Of a stretch of 64,000 bases of DNA, positions 9,260 through 17,579 are shown one piece after another. A program made the position numbers and the translations under genes. The stretch covers positions 158,985 to 222,984 of the forward strand of contig JACNJS010000035.1 in assembly GCA_014382445.1 (NCBI GenBank), in the 5' to 3' direction. The notes beneath the pieces are model-generated. The model did no database searches. It saw nothing but the letters and a program-made list of their open reading frames with translations, and was not told where the DNA came from. Origin of the DNA: Bacteroidota bacterium. GTDB taxonomy: Bacteria > Bacteroidota > Bacteroidia > Bacteroidales > F082. How positions within the stretch are numbered: position 1 is the first letter of the stretch; each line of letters begins with the position of its first letter.

Positions 9260-9281
9260 TTTAGGATTTAATTATTTTCAT

Positions 9282-9304
9282 AATCGGTGATATTTGTACC
9301 GATT
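9282..9304. repeat. Short inverted repeat in mutS2 upstream gap
   Basis: AATCGGT and ACCGATT form perfect 7-bp arms around a 9-base loop. No T-run follows on either strand, so it is not a standard terminator. It could be a protein-binding dyad or an RNA hairpin in the leader of the small ORF at 9167..9259. The rest of 9118-9454 shows nothing else I can name. Confidence 0.3.
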
Positions 9305-9454
9305 GTGTTATTACGCAGTTTAGTTAATCTACTAAGTTCATGTTAATTATGTATGTTTATGAGTCGCAAAAATACGAATATCAATAATTTGAAAAAATAA
9401 AATGGAAGGTTAATTAAAGTTAAATAAGTCAAATTAACTCTGGAATTATCTATA

Positions 9455-10129
9455 CTAAAAGCTCAATCCAATAGTTGTGTTAAACCCATTCATTGGTGTT
9501 CGGTTGCTGCTCGGGTTGGAATGGTTTGGCCAGTATTCACTATTTTGATTGTTTTTTAATTTCAACCCGCCAATATCATATTCAAAACCAAGCATAAAAA
9601 CGGCGAGTCGTACATTTATACCAAACGAATACATAAACTGAGTATATGCATAATACATATCAATACCATTGTCAAAATTTTGGTGGTTATAATAAATTGC
9701 TCCTACCCACACCGGATTAAGTTTTGCAAATACATCGAATGACACAGCTCGGGCTGGTGAATACGTTAAAGATGGGCCAATTTTTGACCCCACAAAAAAA
9801 TTATAAAGATTTTCGCTTCCCTGGAGATTAAATACCTGGCTTTTAAGAGATATAAAATCCACATTAATACCCAATCGGAGTCCATCACCTAAATTAATAC
9901 CATTGAGTATAAATATGGTTCCAATTTCAAAGATGCCGCCTATCTTTGATTCTGCATTCAATCCCGTTTTTAGATCGTTTATGTTGCTATAGCCATAATA
10001 TGTCCATGTTGGTGTTGATAAACCAGCTCTAATGTAAAATCGTTTATTCAGGTCGCCTGATTCAAAGTCTTGTGAAAATACAGATGATGAGATAATTGCG
10101 GCTAAAATGAAGATAATAATATTTTTCAT
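9455..10129 (-). CDS. Hypothetical outer-membrane beta-barrel protein
   Basis: This 224-residue exported protein has no clear named family. Residues 1-19 form a signal peptide (ends ISSSVFSQ). The rest alternates polar and hydrophobic residues with many aromatic and Gly residues (RFYIRAGLSTPTWTYYGY, VSFDVFAKLNPVWVGAIYY, AVFMLGFEYDIGGLKLKNN) and ends in TTIGLSF, a C-terminal strand finishing in Phe as is usual for proteins inserted by BamA. I therefore call it a small outer-membrane barrel. It is separated from tsf by a strong terminator and from the small ORF upstream by about 200 bp, so it is probably its own transcript. The function is unknown. Confidence 0.7.
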   Translation of the reverse strand: MKNIIIFILAAIISSSVFSQDFESGDLNKRFYIRAGLSTPTWTYYGYSNINDLKTGLNAESKIGGIFEIGTIFILNGINLGDGLRLGINVDFISLKSQVFNLQGSENLYNFFVGSKIGPSLTYSPARAVSFDVFAKLNPVWVGAIYYNHQNFDNGIDMYYAYTQFMYSFGINVRLAVFMLGFEYDIGGLKLKNNQNSEYWPNHSNPSSNRTPMNGFNTTIGLSF

Positions 10130-10208
10130 TTTATGAGATTTTAGTTTACAATAATTGGGTTTAAATTAAAATCCTCAACTATTATATCATGTTTTGCTAA
10201 AGTACAAA

Positions 10209-10238
10209 AAAAAGCCGAATCATTCGAATCGGCTTTTT
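10209..10238 (-). terminator. Intrinsic terminator of the rplM-rpsI-rpsB-tsf operon
   Basis: AAAAAGCCGA and TCGGCTTTTT form perfect 10-bp arms around a 10-base loop. On the minus strand the stem is followed by a run of eight T. It begins about 20 bp after the tsf stop codon. The T-rich flank on the other side means it could act in both directions. Confidence 0.85.
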
Positions 10239-10258
10239 AAATAATTTTTGAAGAACTT

Positions 10259-11086
10259 TTAGGCAAGTGCTAATCGTTTAAAATCAGTTACAGTTAATCC
10301 GTTTTCAACATCTTGCAAATATTGACTAACGCTTTTTTTACTGTCTTTAATAAAAGTTTGATTTAACAAAGTGCTTTCTTTGTAAAACTTATTTAATTTT
10401 CCCATTGCAATTTTTTCAAGCATATCCTCTGGTTTCCCTTCCTGACGAGCCTGGTCCATTCCAATTTCAATTTCGCGTTTAATCATATCTTCCGAAACGC
10501 TGTCTTTATCCAAAGCAACCGGGTCCATAGCAGCAATTTGCATAACAACGTCTTTTCCTGCGTTGAGCAGTTCATCACCCGATTTGTTAAACCCGGCGAT
10601 AGTTGCAATACGATTTCCGGGATGGATATATGCATATGTACTTTCAGCTTCAACAACTTCAAAACGACCAATCTGAATTTTCTCACCAATAACCCCAGTC
10701 TGGTCTGTAATCGATTCGTCAACTGTACGACCACCGAGCTGCAAAGCTTTCAGATCATCAATATTTTTAGCCCCATTTGATACAGCAAGGTCAATAATAG
10801 TTTGTGCATAAGCAATAAAATCTTCATTTTTTGCAACAAAATCTGTTTCACAATTTATCATTGCTACAGCAGCGTATTTTCTGTCGGCACTTACTTTTGA
10901 TAGTACTACACCATCGGCAGCATTGCGATCAGCACGTTTTGCAGCTACTTTTTGACCTTTTTTTCTGAGTACATCAATGGCTTTTTCTATGTCACCTTCA
11001 GTTTCAACCAAGGCATTTTTGCAGTCCATCATACCTGCTCCGGTACTTTTTCTCAGTTCATTAACCTGTTGGGCTGTTATCTTCAT
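10259..11086 (-). CDS. tsf: Translation elongation factor Ts
   Basis: EF-Ts regenerates EF-Tu-GTP by releasing GDP during protein synthesis. The 275-residue protein has the N-terminal UBA-like domain with STGAGMMDCKNALVETEGDI, the basic helix KAIDVLRKKGQKVAAKRADR, and the core signature ALVxxxCETDFVAKN seen as AAVAMINCETDFVAKNEDF. It is the last gene of the ribosomal operon, 36 bp after rpsB, and is followed by a strong intrinsic terminator. The length is normal for Bacteroidota. Confidence 0.98.
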   Translation of the reverse strand: MKITAQQVNELRKSTGAGMMDCKNALVETEGDIEKAIDVLRKKGQKVAAKRADRNAADGVVLSKVSADRKYAAVAMINCETDFVAKNEDFIAYAQTIIDLAVSNGAKNIDDLKALQLGGRTVDESITDQTGVIGEKIQIGRFEVVEAESTYAYIHPGNRIATIAGFNKSGDELLNAGKDVVMQIAAMDPVALDKDSVSEDMIKREIEIGMDQARQEGKPEDMLEKIAMGKLNKFYKESTLLNQTFIKDSKKSVSQYLQDVENGLTVTDFKRLALA

Positions 11087-11122
11087 TTCTTATAAGTATT
11101 AAATGTCGGTAAGTAATACCTG

Positions 11123-11998
11123 TTAATTCTTTTTGGCGATAGTTTTTCTTTTGCGTTTTGGTTTTCCGTCAGATGTTGTAGCAATTCCTTTTTCCGCCGA
11201 TTTATCAGCAGCTTCCTCAGCAATAACGATCGCTTCTGATTTGGATTTAATATCTACATCACCAACTTCTGCATTAGCTTCTTCTTCAGTATCCTCTTTT
11301 TCTTTAGCCAATTTACGTTCATTTAATCCTTCGGCAATAGCCTGAACAGCTGCGTTTACGATTAAATAAATTGATTTTGAAGCATCGTCGTTTGCCGGAA
11401 TTGCAAAATCAATTAAAGTTGGGTCGGTATTAGTATCAACCATTGCAAATATTGGGATATTTAATTTCCTTGCTTCTGCAACTGCAATTTTTTCTTTGTT
11501 GATATCGATAACAAATAAAGCAGCAGGAAGTCTACTCATGTCAGAAATACTGCCAAGGTTTTTTTCAAGTTTGGCACGTTCGCGGGTAATCTGCAGTCGT
11601 TCTCTTTTCGACAGGTTTTGCCATGAATTGGTTGTTGACATTTTGTCGATATTAGCCATTTTTCGCACAGCTTTCCGTATTGTTGCAAAATTAGTGAGCA
11701 TGCCACCCGGCCAACGCTCAGTAACGTATGGCATATTTATTTTTTTTACAAGGTCAGCTACAATCGATTTTGCCTGTTTTTTGGTAGCTACAAATAATAT
11801 TCTGCGACCAGATTTTGCTATTTGTTTAATAGCTTTTTGAGTTTCTTCAAGTTTAGCCTGTGTTTTATACAGGTCAATAATGTGGATACCATTACGCTCC
11901 ATAAATATATAAGGAGCCATGTTTGGATTCCATTTCCTGCGCAAATGACCAAAATGTACACCTGCATCAAGCAATTCGTCAAAACTAACTTTTGCCAT
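11123..11998 (-). CDS. rpsB: 30S ribosomal protein S2
   Basis: S2 is a component of the small ribosomal subunit. The 291-residue product starts with the standard SFDELLDAGVHFGHLRRKWNP and contains FVATKKQAKSIVADL, YVTERWPGGMLTNFATIRK, ALFVIDINKEKIAVAEA, and PIFAMVDTNTDPTLIDFAIPANDDASKSI. The conserved core ends near residue 230. The last 60 residues are an acidic then Lys-rich tail (KEKEDTEEEANAEV, DGKPKRKRKTIAKKN), an extension seen in some Bacteroidota S2 proteins. It sits between rpsI and tsf, the usual order here. Confidence 0.98.
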   Translation of the reverse strand: MAKVSFDELLDAGVHFGHLRRKWNPNMAPYIFMERNGIHIIDLYKTQAKLEETQKAIKQIAKSGRRILFVATKKQAKSIVADLVKKINMPYVTERWPGGMLTNFATIRKAVRKMANIDKMSTTNSWQNLSKRERLQITRERAKLEKNLGSISDMSRLPAALFVIDINKEKIAVAEARKLNIPIFAMVDTNTDPTLIDFAIPANDDASKSIYLIVNAAVQAIAEGLNERKLAKEKEDTEEEANAEVGDVDIKSKSEAIVIAEEAADKSAEKGIATTSDGKPKRKRKTIAKKN

Positions 11999-12108
11999 TT
12001 TTTTAATTTTTTTAATTTGTTTACATTCTCTTTTTCAATTACTGAATAGCTCTTGTTATTGAGGTTACAGTAATTTGGATACTAAACTCATTCCAATGTA
12101 TGTGAAAA

Positions 12109-12495
12109 TTATCGTTTACTGAACTGGAATTTTTTGCGAGCCTTAGGTTGTCCTGGTTTTTTACGCTCAACCATACGCGGATCTCTCTTCATTAAGCCTT
12201 TTTCTTTAAGAACAGGACGGTATTCAGGGTCGATTTTAACTAATGCACGGGCGATGCCTAATCGCAGTGCTTCTGCCTGACCTGTATAACCTCCTCCTTT
12301 TAGATTTACTTTTATGTTGTATTTGCCCAGGTTGTTGGTAAGCTGTAAGGGCTGTTCTACAACATAATGTAAGATGGCTGTTGGAAAATACTCTTTATAA
12401 TCGCGATTGTTAATAATAATTTTTCCATCGCCATCATGAAGATAAACCCTGGCTACTGCAGTTTTTCTTCTGCCTAATGCATTCACTACTTCCAT
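12109..12495 (-). CDS. rpsI: 30S ribosomal protein S9
   Basis: S9 lies in the head of the small ribosomal subunit, and its C-terminal tail reaches the P-site tRNA. The 128-residue sequence shows NALGRRKTAVARVYL at the start, VNLKGGGYTGQAEALRLGIARAL in the core, and the basic tail RDPRMVERKKPGQPKARKKFQFSKR ending in the conserved SKR. It starts 7 bp after rplM, the universal L13-S9 pairing. Confidence 0.98.
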   Translation of the reverse strand: MEVVNALGRRKTAVARVYLHDGDGKIIINNRDYKEYFPTAILHYVVEQPLQLTNNLGKYNIKVNLKGGGYTGQAEALRLGIARALVKIDPEYRPVLKEKGLMKRDPRMVERKKPGQPKARKKFQFSKR

Positions 12496-12502
12496 AGGTA
12501 TA

Positions 12503-12958
12503 TTATCTTATTGATTTTAAATTTATTGTCTTTGGTTTTTGTGCTTCCTGTTTGTGCTCAGTTCCTGCGTATACGTATAAGTTACGAAAAAGATCAGCCC
12601 CAAGCTTATTTTTTGGAAGCATGCCTTTAATAGCTTTTTCAACCATTGCAGTTGGTTTCTTAGCCATTAATTCTCTGGCCGTAGTAGACTTTTGTCCACC
12701 TGGATATCCACTATGGCGAATATAATTCTTAGCATCCCATTTGTCACCAGTAAGTCTTATCTTGTCAGCATTAATAATAATTACATTATCACCACAATCA
12801 ACATGGGGTGTGTAATTAGGCTTATGCTTGCCACGAAGAAGTTTAGCAGCAGCTGAGGCCATTCTTCCTAATATTTCATTCTCAGCATCAATCAGCACCC
12901 ACTCCTTAGTTACGGTGTTTGCATTTGCGCTAACTGTTTTATAACTCAGTGTATTCAT
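12503..12958 (-). CDS. rplM: 50S ribosomal protein L13
   Basis: L13 is an early-assembling protein of the large subunit. The 151-residue product has the conserved [45 protein letters not shown] region and the typical [17 protein letters not shown] and [15 protein letters not shown] segments. It is the first gene of the rplM-rpsI-rpsB-tsf operon and has a good Bacteroidota promoter about 50 bp upstream (13010..13041). Confidence 0.98.
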   Translation of the reverse strand: MNTLSYKTVSANANTVTKEWVLIDAENEILGRMASAAAKLLRGKHKPNYTPHVDCGDNVIIINADKIRLTGDKWDAKNYIRHSGYPGGQKSTTARELMAKKPTAMVEKAIKGMLPKNKLGADLFRNLYVYAGTEHKQEAQKPKTINLKSIR

Positions 12959-13009
12959 CTATCTTATTGTTTCTTAAGCAGTTTACTAAATACCCCTTAA
13001 AATCGGGCT

Positions 13010-13041
13010 GCAAAAATAGAAACATTTTTCTGATTAAACAA
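13010..13041 (-). promoter_or_regulatory. Promoter of the rplM ribosomal operon
   Basis: Read on the minus strand, TTTG (13041..13038), a 20-bp spacer and TATTTTTG (13017..13010) match the Bacteroidota consensus TTTG-N19-21-TAnnTTTG. It is placed about 52 bp upstream of the rplM ATG. This is one of the two best promoter matches found in the window. Confidence 0.7.
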
Positions 13042-13106
13042 ATTTGAAACAACTAATTGTGAATAATGTTTTAGAGAATTAAAAAAGCAATGTTAATATA
13101 TTTATC

Positions 13107-13114
13107 TATTTTTG
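13107..13114 (+). promoter_or_regulatory. Candidate -7 promoter element for the DUF4290 gene
   Basis: TATTTTTG matches TAnnTTTG, 51 bp upstream of the DUF4290 start, in a divergent gap shared with the rplM promoter. No clear -33 TTTG lies at the expected distance. Confidence 0.45.
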
Positions 13115-13165
13115 CAAAATATTTAACTATCCTAATTTAAGAATTCTCAAATACAATTCTAACTA

Positions 13166-13828
13166 ATGGAATATAATACTGCACGAGGTCACCTGATTAT
13201 ACCTGAATATGGTAGAAATATTCAGAAAATGGTTGATTACGCAATCACAATCGAAGACCGTGAAAAAAGAACAAAAACAGCACATACAATAATAGTATCG
13301 ATGGCACAGATGAACCCTTCGATTAAAGAAACTATTGATTATAATCATGTTCTCTGGGATCACCTTTATGTTATTTCGGGCTTTAAACTCGATGTAGATG
13401 GCCCATACCCCCCGCCTTCTCAGGAAATTTTAAACCGGAAGCCGGATCTCTTAAGTTATAGTGTTAGTAACATAACTCTTAGACATTACGGCAAGCATAT
13501 AATCAATATTATTAAGAAAGCTACGGAGTATGAAGAGGGGGAGGAAAAACAGGCACTTATTTTGGCTATAGCCAACCAGATGAAAAAGTCCTATTTGAAA
13601 TGGAACCGTGAATCAGTAAATGATCAAACTATAGGTAAGCATCTTGAAGGAATATCAGATGGGAAATTGAAACTGCCTGAAGATGCAAAGTTAATAGCTA
13701 TTAGTGAAGTTATTCAAAAACCAAAAAAAAATACGAAGAAGCAATTCTCTCATAAATCTAATCCAAAGAATGGTAAAGATAATTATGGAAAACGGAGAAA
13801 GAGTAATTACAGTTCAAAAAACAATTAG
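13166..13828 (+). CDS. DUF4290 domain-containing protein
   Basis: This is a 220-residue cytoplasmic protein of the DUF4290 family, known mainly from Bacteroidota and of unknown function. The family opening is clear: YNTARGHLIIPEYGRNIQ, then AITIEDREKRTKTAHTII and LWDHLYVISGFKLDVDGPYP. The domain covers residues 1-170 and is helical. The remaining 50 residues are a Lys/Asn-rich low-complexity tail (KKNTKKQFSHKSNPKNGKDN) that may bind nucleic acid, though that is inference. It is divergent from rplM and sits directly upstream of murA, the usual neighbour in this phylum, with a small terminator between the two. Confidence 0.88.
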   Translation: MEYNTARGHLIIPEYGRNIQKMVDYAITIEDREKRTKTAHTIIVSMAQMNPSIKETIDYNHVLWDHLYVISGFKLDVDGPYPPPSQEILNRKPDLLSYSVSNITLRHYGKHIINIIKKATEYEEGEEKQALILAIANQMKKSYLKWNRESVNDQTIGKHLEGISDGKLKLPEDAKLIAISEVIQKPKKNTKKQFSHKSNPKNGKDNYGKRRKSNYSSKNN

Positions 13829-13929
13829 TTCGTCCTACTACAATTTATTTCTGCAACTAACAATCACAGAACTTTAATAGTTCTGCATGACTTAGCTGAA
13901 TTCCCCATTTTTAAAATATTTTGAGAAAG

Positions 13930-13952
13930 CAACCATAATTTGGTTGTTTTTT
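13930..13952 (+). terminator. Intrinsic terminator between DUF4290 gene and murA
   Basis: CAACCA and TGGTTG form a 6-bp perfect stem with a 5-base loop, followed by TTTTTTCG on the plus strand. It lies about 100 bp after the DUF4290 stop and 30 bp before murA, so some read-through into murA is likely. A second dyad, CAGAAC..GTTCTG, lies upstream at about 13867-13885 without a T-run. Confidence 0.6.
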
Positions 13953-13980
13953 CGTTTATTTTTACAAATAAATAATTGTA

Positions 13981-15288
13981 ATGGGAGCTTTTAAAATATT
14001 GGGAGGGAAATCTCTTAGCGGAGAAATAATTCCTCAGGGAGCTAAAAATGAAGCACTTCAGGTAATTTGCGCAACTTTGCTTACCAAAAAGGAAGTAGTA
14101 ATTAGTAATGTTCCTGACATCAGAGATGTTAATAAACTTATTGAGTTACTTGAAGGGTTGGGTGTAATTATTAAAAACACCAGCGAAAGCCAATATTCTT
14201 TCCGAGCATCAAATATCGACCTAGAGTATCTGGAAACAGACGACTTCTATAAAAAGGCTACAAGCATACGCGGCAGCGTGATGATACTAGGGCCGCTGTT
14301 AGCACGATTTGGCAGAGGCTATCTGCCACAACCCGGTGGGGATAAAATTGGAAGAAGAAGGCTTGATACTCATTTTATCGGGTTACAAAAACTCGGCGTT
14401 GATTTTACTTACGATGCTAATAAAAAAAGTTACCGTGTTGTGGCAAACAATTTGAGAGGAAGTTATATGTTGCTGGAAGAAGCATCGGTAACGGGAACCG
14501 CAAATATTTTGATGGCAGCGGTTATGGCCAAAGGATCCACAACAATTTTTAATGCCGCATGTGAGCCCTATATTGTTCAGCTGAACAAAATGCTTGTAAG
14601 TATGGGTGCTAAAATTTCGGGTATTGGTTCTAACTTGCTTATTGTTGAAGGTGTGACTTCTATGAATGGCACATCACATACAATGCTGGCTGATATGATT
14701 GAAGTTGGTAGCTTTATCGGGCTGGCAGCAATGACTAAATCTGAAATAAAAATTAAAAATGTAAATCTGTTTGATTTAGGGTTAATACCTGAGGTTTTCA
14801 AACGTATTGGTATTTCAGTATTTCAAGATGGAGCAGATATTGTTGTTCCCAAATATGAGAATTATTCTATTGAAACATTTATCGATGGATCGATAATGAA
14901 TATTGCTGATGCACCATGGCCAGGATTTACTCCCGATTTGATTAGTATTGTGCTGGTAACCGCTGTTCAGGCTGAAGGTAGTGTGCTGATCCATCAAAAG
15001 ATGTTTGAAAGCCGTTTATTCTTCGTCGACAAATTAATTGATATGGGTGCACGTATTATATTATGCGACCCGCATCGCGCAACGGTTATTGGTTTAAATC
15101 ACAAATATCAGCTAAAAGGTATTAAGATGAGCTCGCCCGATATTAGGGCTGGAGTTGCATTGTTAATTGCTGCTTTATCTGCTCAGGGCACAAGCATAAT
15201 TGAGAATATTGAACAAATCGACAGGGGTTATCAGAATATCGACAAACGATTGCAACAGCTTGGCGCAGAAATTCAAAGGATAAATTGA
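13981..15288 (+). CDS. murA: UDP-N-acetylglucosamine 1-carboxyvinyltransferase
   Basis: MurA transfers enolpyruvate from PEP to UDP-GlcNAc, the first committed step of peptidoglycan synthesis. The 435-residue protein has the inside-out alpha/beta barrel signatures: GGKSLSGEIIPQGAKNEALQ with the substrate-binding Lys-Asn pair, SIRGSVMILGPLLARFGRGYLPQPGGDKIGRR (loop region), VTGTANILMAAVMAKG, and DIRAGVALLIAALSAQG near the C-terminus. At the loop position where E. coli has Cys115, this protein has Gly-Arg-Gly-Tyr-Leu-Pro-Gln-Pro with no Cys. Enzymes with Asp or other residues there are known to be less sensitive to fosfomycin, so the site is worth checking by alignment. Length is normal. Confidence 0.96.
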   Translation: MGAFKILGGKSLSGEIIPQGAKNEALQVICATLLTKKEVVISNVPDIRDVNKLIELLEGLGVIIKNTSESQYSFRASNIDLEYLETDDFYKKATSIRGSVMILGPLLARFGRGYLPQPGGDKIGRRRLDTHFIGLQKLGVDFTYDANKKSYRVVANNLRGSYMLLEEASVTGTANILMAAVMAKGSTTIFNAACEPYIVQLNKMLVSMGAKISGIGSNLLIVEGVTSMNGTSHTMLADMIEVGSFIGLAAMTKSEIKIKNVNLFDLGLIPEVFKRIGISVFQDGADIVVPKYENYSIETFIDGSIMNIADAPWPGFTPDLISIVLVTAVQAEGSVLIHQKMFESRLFFVDKLIDMGARIILCDPHRATVIGLNHKYQLKGIKMSSPDIRAGVALLIAALSAQGTSIIENIEQIDRGYQNIDKRLQQLGAEIQRIN

Positions 15289-15305
15289 ATTAATTTCTAA
15301 TTGCT

Positions 15306-15414
15306 CTAATTGACCTAACAAATCAAAAATCCAAAACTCTAATTTGTTCATTTACAACATTTGGGATTTTAAGCATTAGAAATTTATTAGCAAATTAGAC
15401 ATTAGGTCAATTAG
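15306..15414. repeat. Inverted repeat in the murA-dsbD convergent gap
   Basis: CTAATTGACCTAA (15306..15318) and TTAGGTCAATTAG (15402..15414) are perfect 13-bp inverted copies enclosing 83 bp of AT-rich sequence between two convergent genes. Nearby imperfect copies of ATTAATTTCTAA extend the arms. The same word (TTGACCTAATTG) recurs at 31574-31596. It may serve as a bidirectional transcription end or be part of a dispersed intergenic repeat. Confidence 0.5.
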
Positions 15415-15418
15415 AAAT

Positions 15419-17425
15419 TTAATAATCCAATTTTTCCTTACTGAAGTTCTTTAATCCTGTTTTTAAAAACTTAACAAATTCATTAATATCGAGGTCGTAA
15501 GCTCTGGGTGATGTTAGCATTTTCCCATCAGGGCTTAACAGTACATAGTATGGCTGCGCGTTTACACCAAACATCGCTTTCTGAAGGTCAGCATATTTTT
15601 TTCCGATGGTTTTCTTTTGTTTACCATCATATTCACTTATATACCAATCCTCCTCAGGCAGAGTTGTTTTATCATCTACATAAAGTGCTGTTACAATATA
15701 ATCGTTATTAAGAATGCTTAACACTTTTGGATCGGCCCAAACGTTTGCTTCCATTTCACGACAGTTTACACATCCATGCCCTGTAAAATCAATAAATAAC
15801 GGTTTGTTTTGTTCCCTAGCACATGCCAGAGCTTGTTCGTAATCAAAGTAACCTTCTAATCCGTGAGGTAGATGCAGGAACTCACTATACATAGGAAGTT
15901 CACATAATTCTTTGTCCTCTACCGAATTTGTTGAAGTACCATATACTTTAACATTTTCGCGAATAACATTATTCAAATCAAAATCATGTGTGCTTTGAGG
16001 GGGCAAATATCCCGACAGTGCTTTTAACGGAGCACCCACCATTCCCGGAATCAGATAAGCTACAAAAGTAAATGTTATTACTGCCAGCATTAGCCTCGGT
16101 ACAGAAACAAAGGGCAGATCAGAATCGTGAGCAAATTTTATTTTGCCAAGTAAATAAAGTCCAAGAAGAAAGAAAATAACAATCCACGAGGCAAGATATA
16201 CTTCTCTGTCGAGAATACCCCAATGATAAGTTTGGTCGGCAATGCTGAGAAATTTAAGCCCCAGAGCAAGCTCCAGAAAACCAAGTACTACCTTAACTGA
16301 ATTTAACCATCCTCCCGACTTTGGAAGTCCTTGTAATAAGGTTGGAAAAAATGCAAACAAAGTGAAAGGCAATGCGAAAGCCAACGAAAATCCTAACATA
16401 CCAATAATGGGCTTTATTATCTGACCACCGGCCGATTCCACAAGAATTGTCCCAACAATAGGCCCTGTACAGCTAAACGAAACAAGAACCAAAGTCAGAG
16501 CCATGAAAAAAGGTCCTAAAAATCCGCCTTTGTCGGCACTCTGATCCGATTTATTTATCATCCATGAAGGTAATGTTATTTCAAACATTCCGAAAAATGA
16601 AGCAGCGAAGATTACAAAAATCAGGAAGAACAGAATATTAGGCAGCCAATGTGTGCTAAGCCAGTTAGCAATGTCGGGGCCGGCAATAACTGCAAGTACC
16701 GATCCGATAAATACATATATACCAATAATACTAAGGCCATAAATTATTGCTTGAATTTTTCCTTTAGCCTTATCTTCCCCGTCTTTCATGAAAAATGCAA
16801 CTGTCATCGGTATCATTGGAAAAACGCATGGGGTTAGTATGGCAGCAAGTCCACCCAGAAAAGCTAATATAAAGAATCCCCAATATGAGGCCTTCCTACC
16901 CTGTATGTCATCTTTTTCTTCTACAATATTTTCGTTGGTAACCTGAGCCGTTTGAGTTTGCAGTTCCCCTGATATTTTATTTAAATTCAAATCAAAATCA
17001 ACTTCAGCGGGAGGCAAACATTTTGTATCGTCGCACGACATAAATTCAACAAATCCGCTTACAGTTGCTCCATCACTTAGTAGTTGTATTTTTTGTTTAA
17101 AAATGGCTTCATTAGAATAATATTTAAGCACCATCTCAAAGTTTGGATCATATTCTTCAACAACCGGGCTTACTTCAGTAACATCGCCAAGAAGTTTAAA
17201 TTCATCGGTTTGGTTGAAAACAAATCTGGTTGCAGGGGGCGACATCGGAATGTCTTGCGAATAAAGATGCCAGTGAAGGTCGATGTCGGCTTTGAATATA
17301 AGCTCATATTCTTTTTCACCTGTTTTAATCGATGAGAAATTCCATCTAACCGGTTCCAGGATTTGTGCATCTAATCCAAAAGTAGTTAATAGTAAAAGTA
17401 CTATAGTTGCTAAACTGTGCTTCAT
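15419..17425 (-). CDS. dsbD: DsbD-like thiol:disulfide interchange protein
   Basis: DsbD-type proteins carry electrons from cytoplasmic thioredoxin across the inner membrane to periplasmic disulfide reductases and cytochrome c maturation. The 668-residue product has a signal peptide (ends FGLDAQ). An N-terminal periplasmic immunoglobulin-like domain with CDDTKCLPP (about residue 130) follows. The central membrane domain of about eight helices contains the paired cysteines GGLAAILTPCVFPMIPM and VSFSCTGPIVGT. The C-terminal thioredoxin-like domain has the CxxC motif FTGHGCVNCREMEANVW. All three redox pairs are present. In this genome, rich in c-type cytochromes, it may help keep haem-binding cysteines reduced, which is inference. 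Confidence 0.93.
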   Translation of the reverse strand: MKHSLATIVLLLLTTFGLDAQILEPVRWNFSSIKTGEKEYELIFKADIDLHWHLYSQDIPMSPPATRFVFNQTDEFKLLGDVTEVSPVVEEYDPNFEMVLKYYSNEAIFKQKIQLLSDGATVSGFVEFMSCDDTKCLPPAEVDFDLNLNKISGELQTQTAQVTNENIVEEKDDIQGRKASYWGFFILAFLGGLAAILTPCVFPMIPMTVAFFMKDGEDKAKGKIQAIIYGLSIIGIYVFIGSVLAVIAGPDIANWLSTHWLPNILFFLIFVIFAASFFGMFEITLPSWMINKSDQSADKGGFLGPFFMALTLVLVSFSCTGPIVGTILVESAGGQIIKPIIGMLGFSLAFALPFTLFAFFPTLLQGLPKSGGWLNSVKVVLGFLELALGLKFLSIADQTYHWGILDREVYLASWIVIFFLLGLYLLGKIKFAHDSDLPFVSVPRLMLAVITFTFVAYLIPGMVGAPLKALSGYLPPQSTHDFDLNNVIRENVKVYGTSTNSVEDKELCELPMYSEFLHLPHGLEGYFDYEQALACAREQNKPLFIDFTGHGCVNCREMEANVWADPKVLSILNNDYIVTALYVDDKTTLPEEDWYISEYDGKQKKTIGKKYADLQKAMFGVNAQPYYVLLSPDGKMLTSPRAYDLDINEFVKFLKTGLKNFSKEKLDY

Positions 17426-17455
17426 ATAAATAATATGTGTTTAAAAAATAGTTTG

Positions 17456-17463
17456 CAAAAATA
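17456..17463 (-). promoter_or_regulatory. Candidate -7 promoter element for dsbD
   Basis: On the minus strand this reads TATTTTTG (TAnnTTTG), about 30 bp upstream of the dsbD ATG. No -33 TTTG was found at the right spacing. Confidence 0.4.
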
Positions 17464-17579
17464 AATAAATATTACGGCTAGTATTTTCTGGCATCTTAAA
17501 AAGTGTTAATGTTGCATTAATTGATTAGTAGCGAGCCTTAGTTTAGGGTTTTTAATCCCAGTAAGAGGTTGATATTAAG

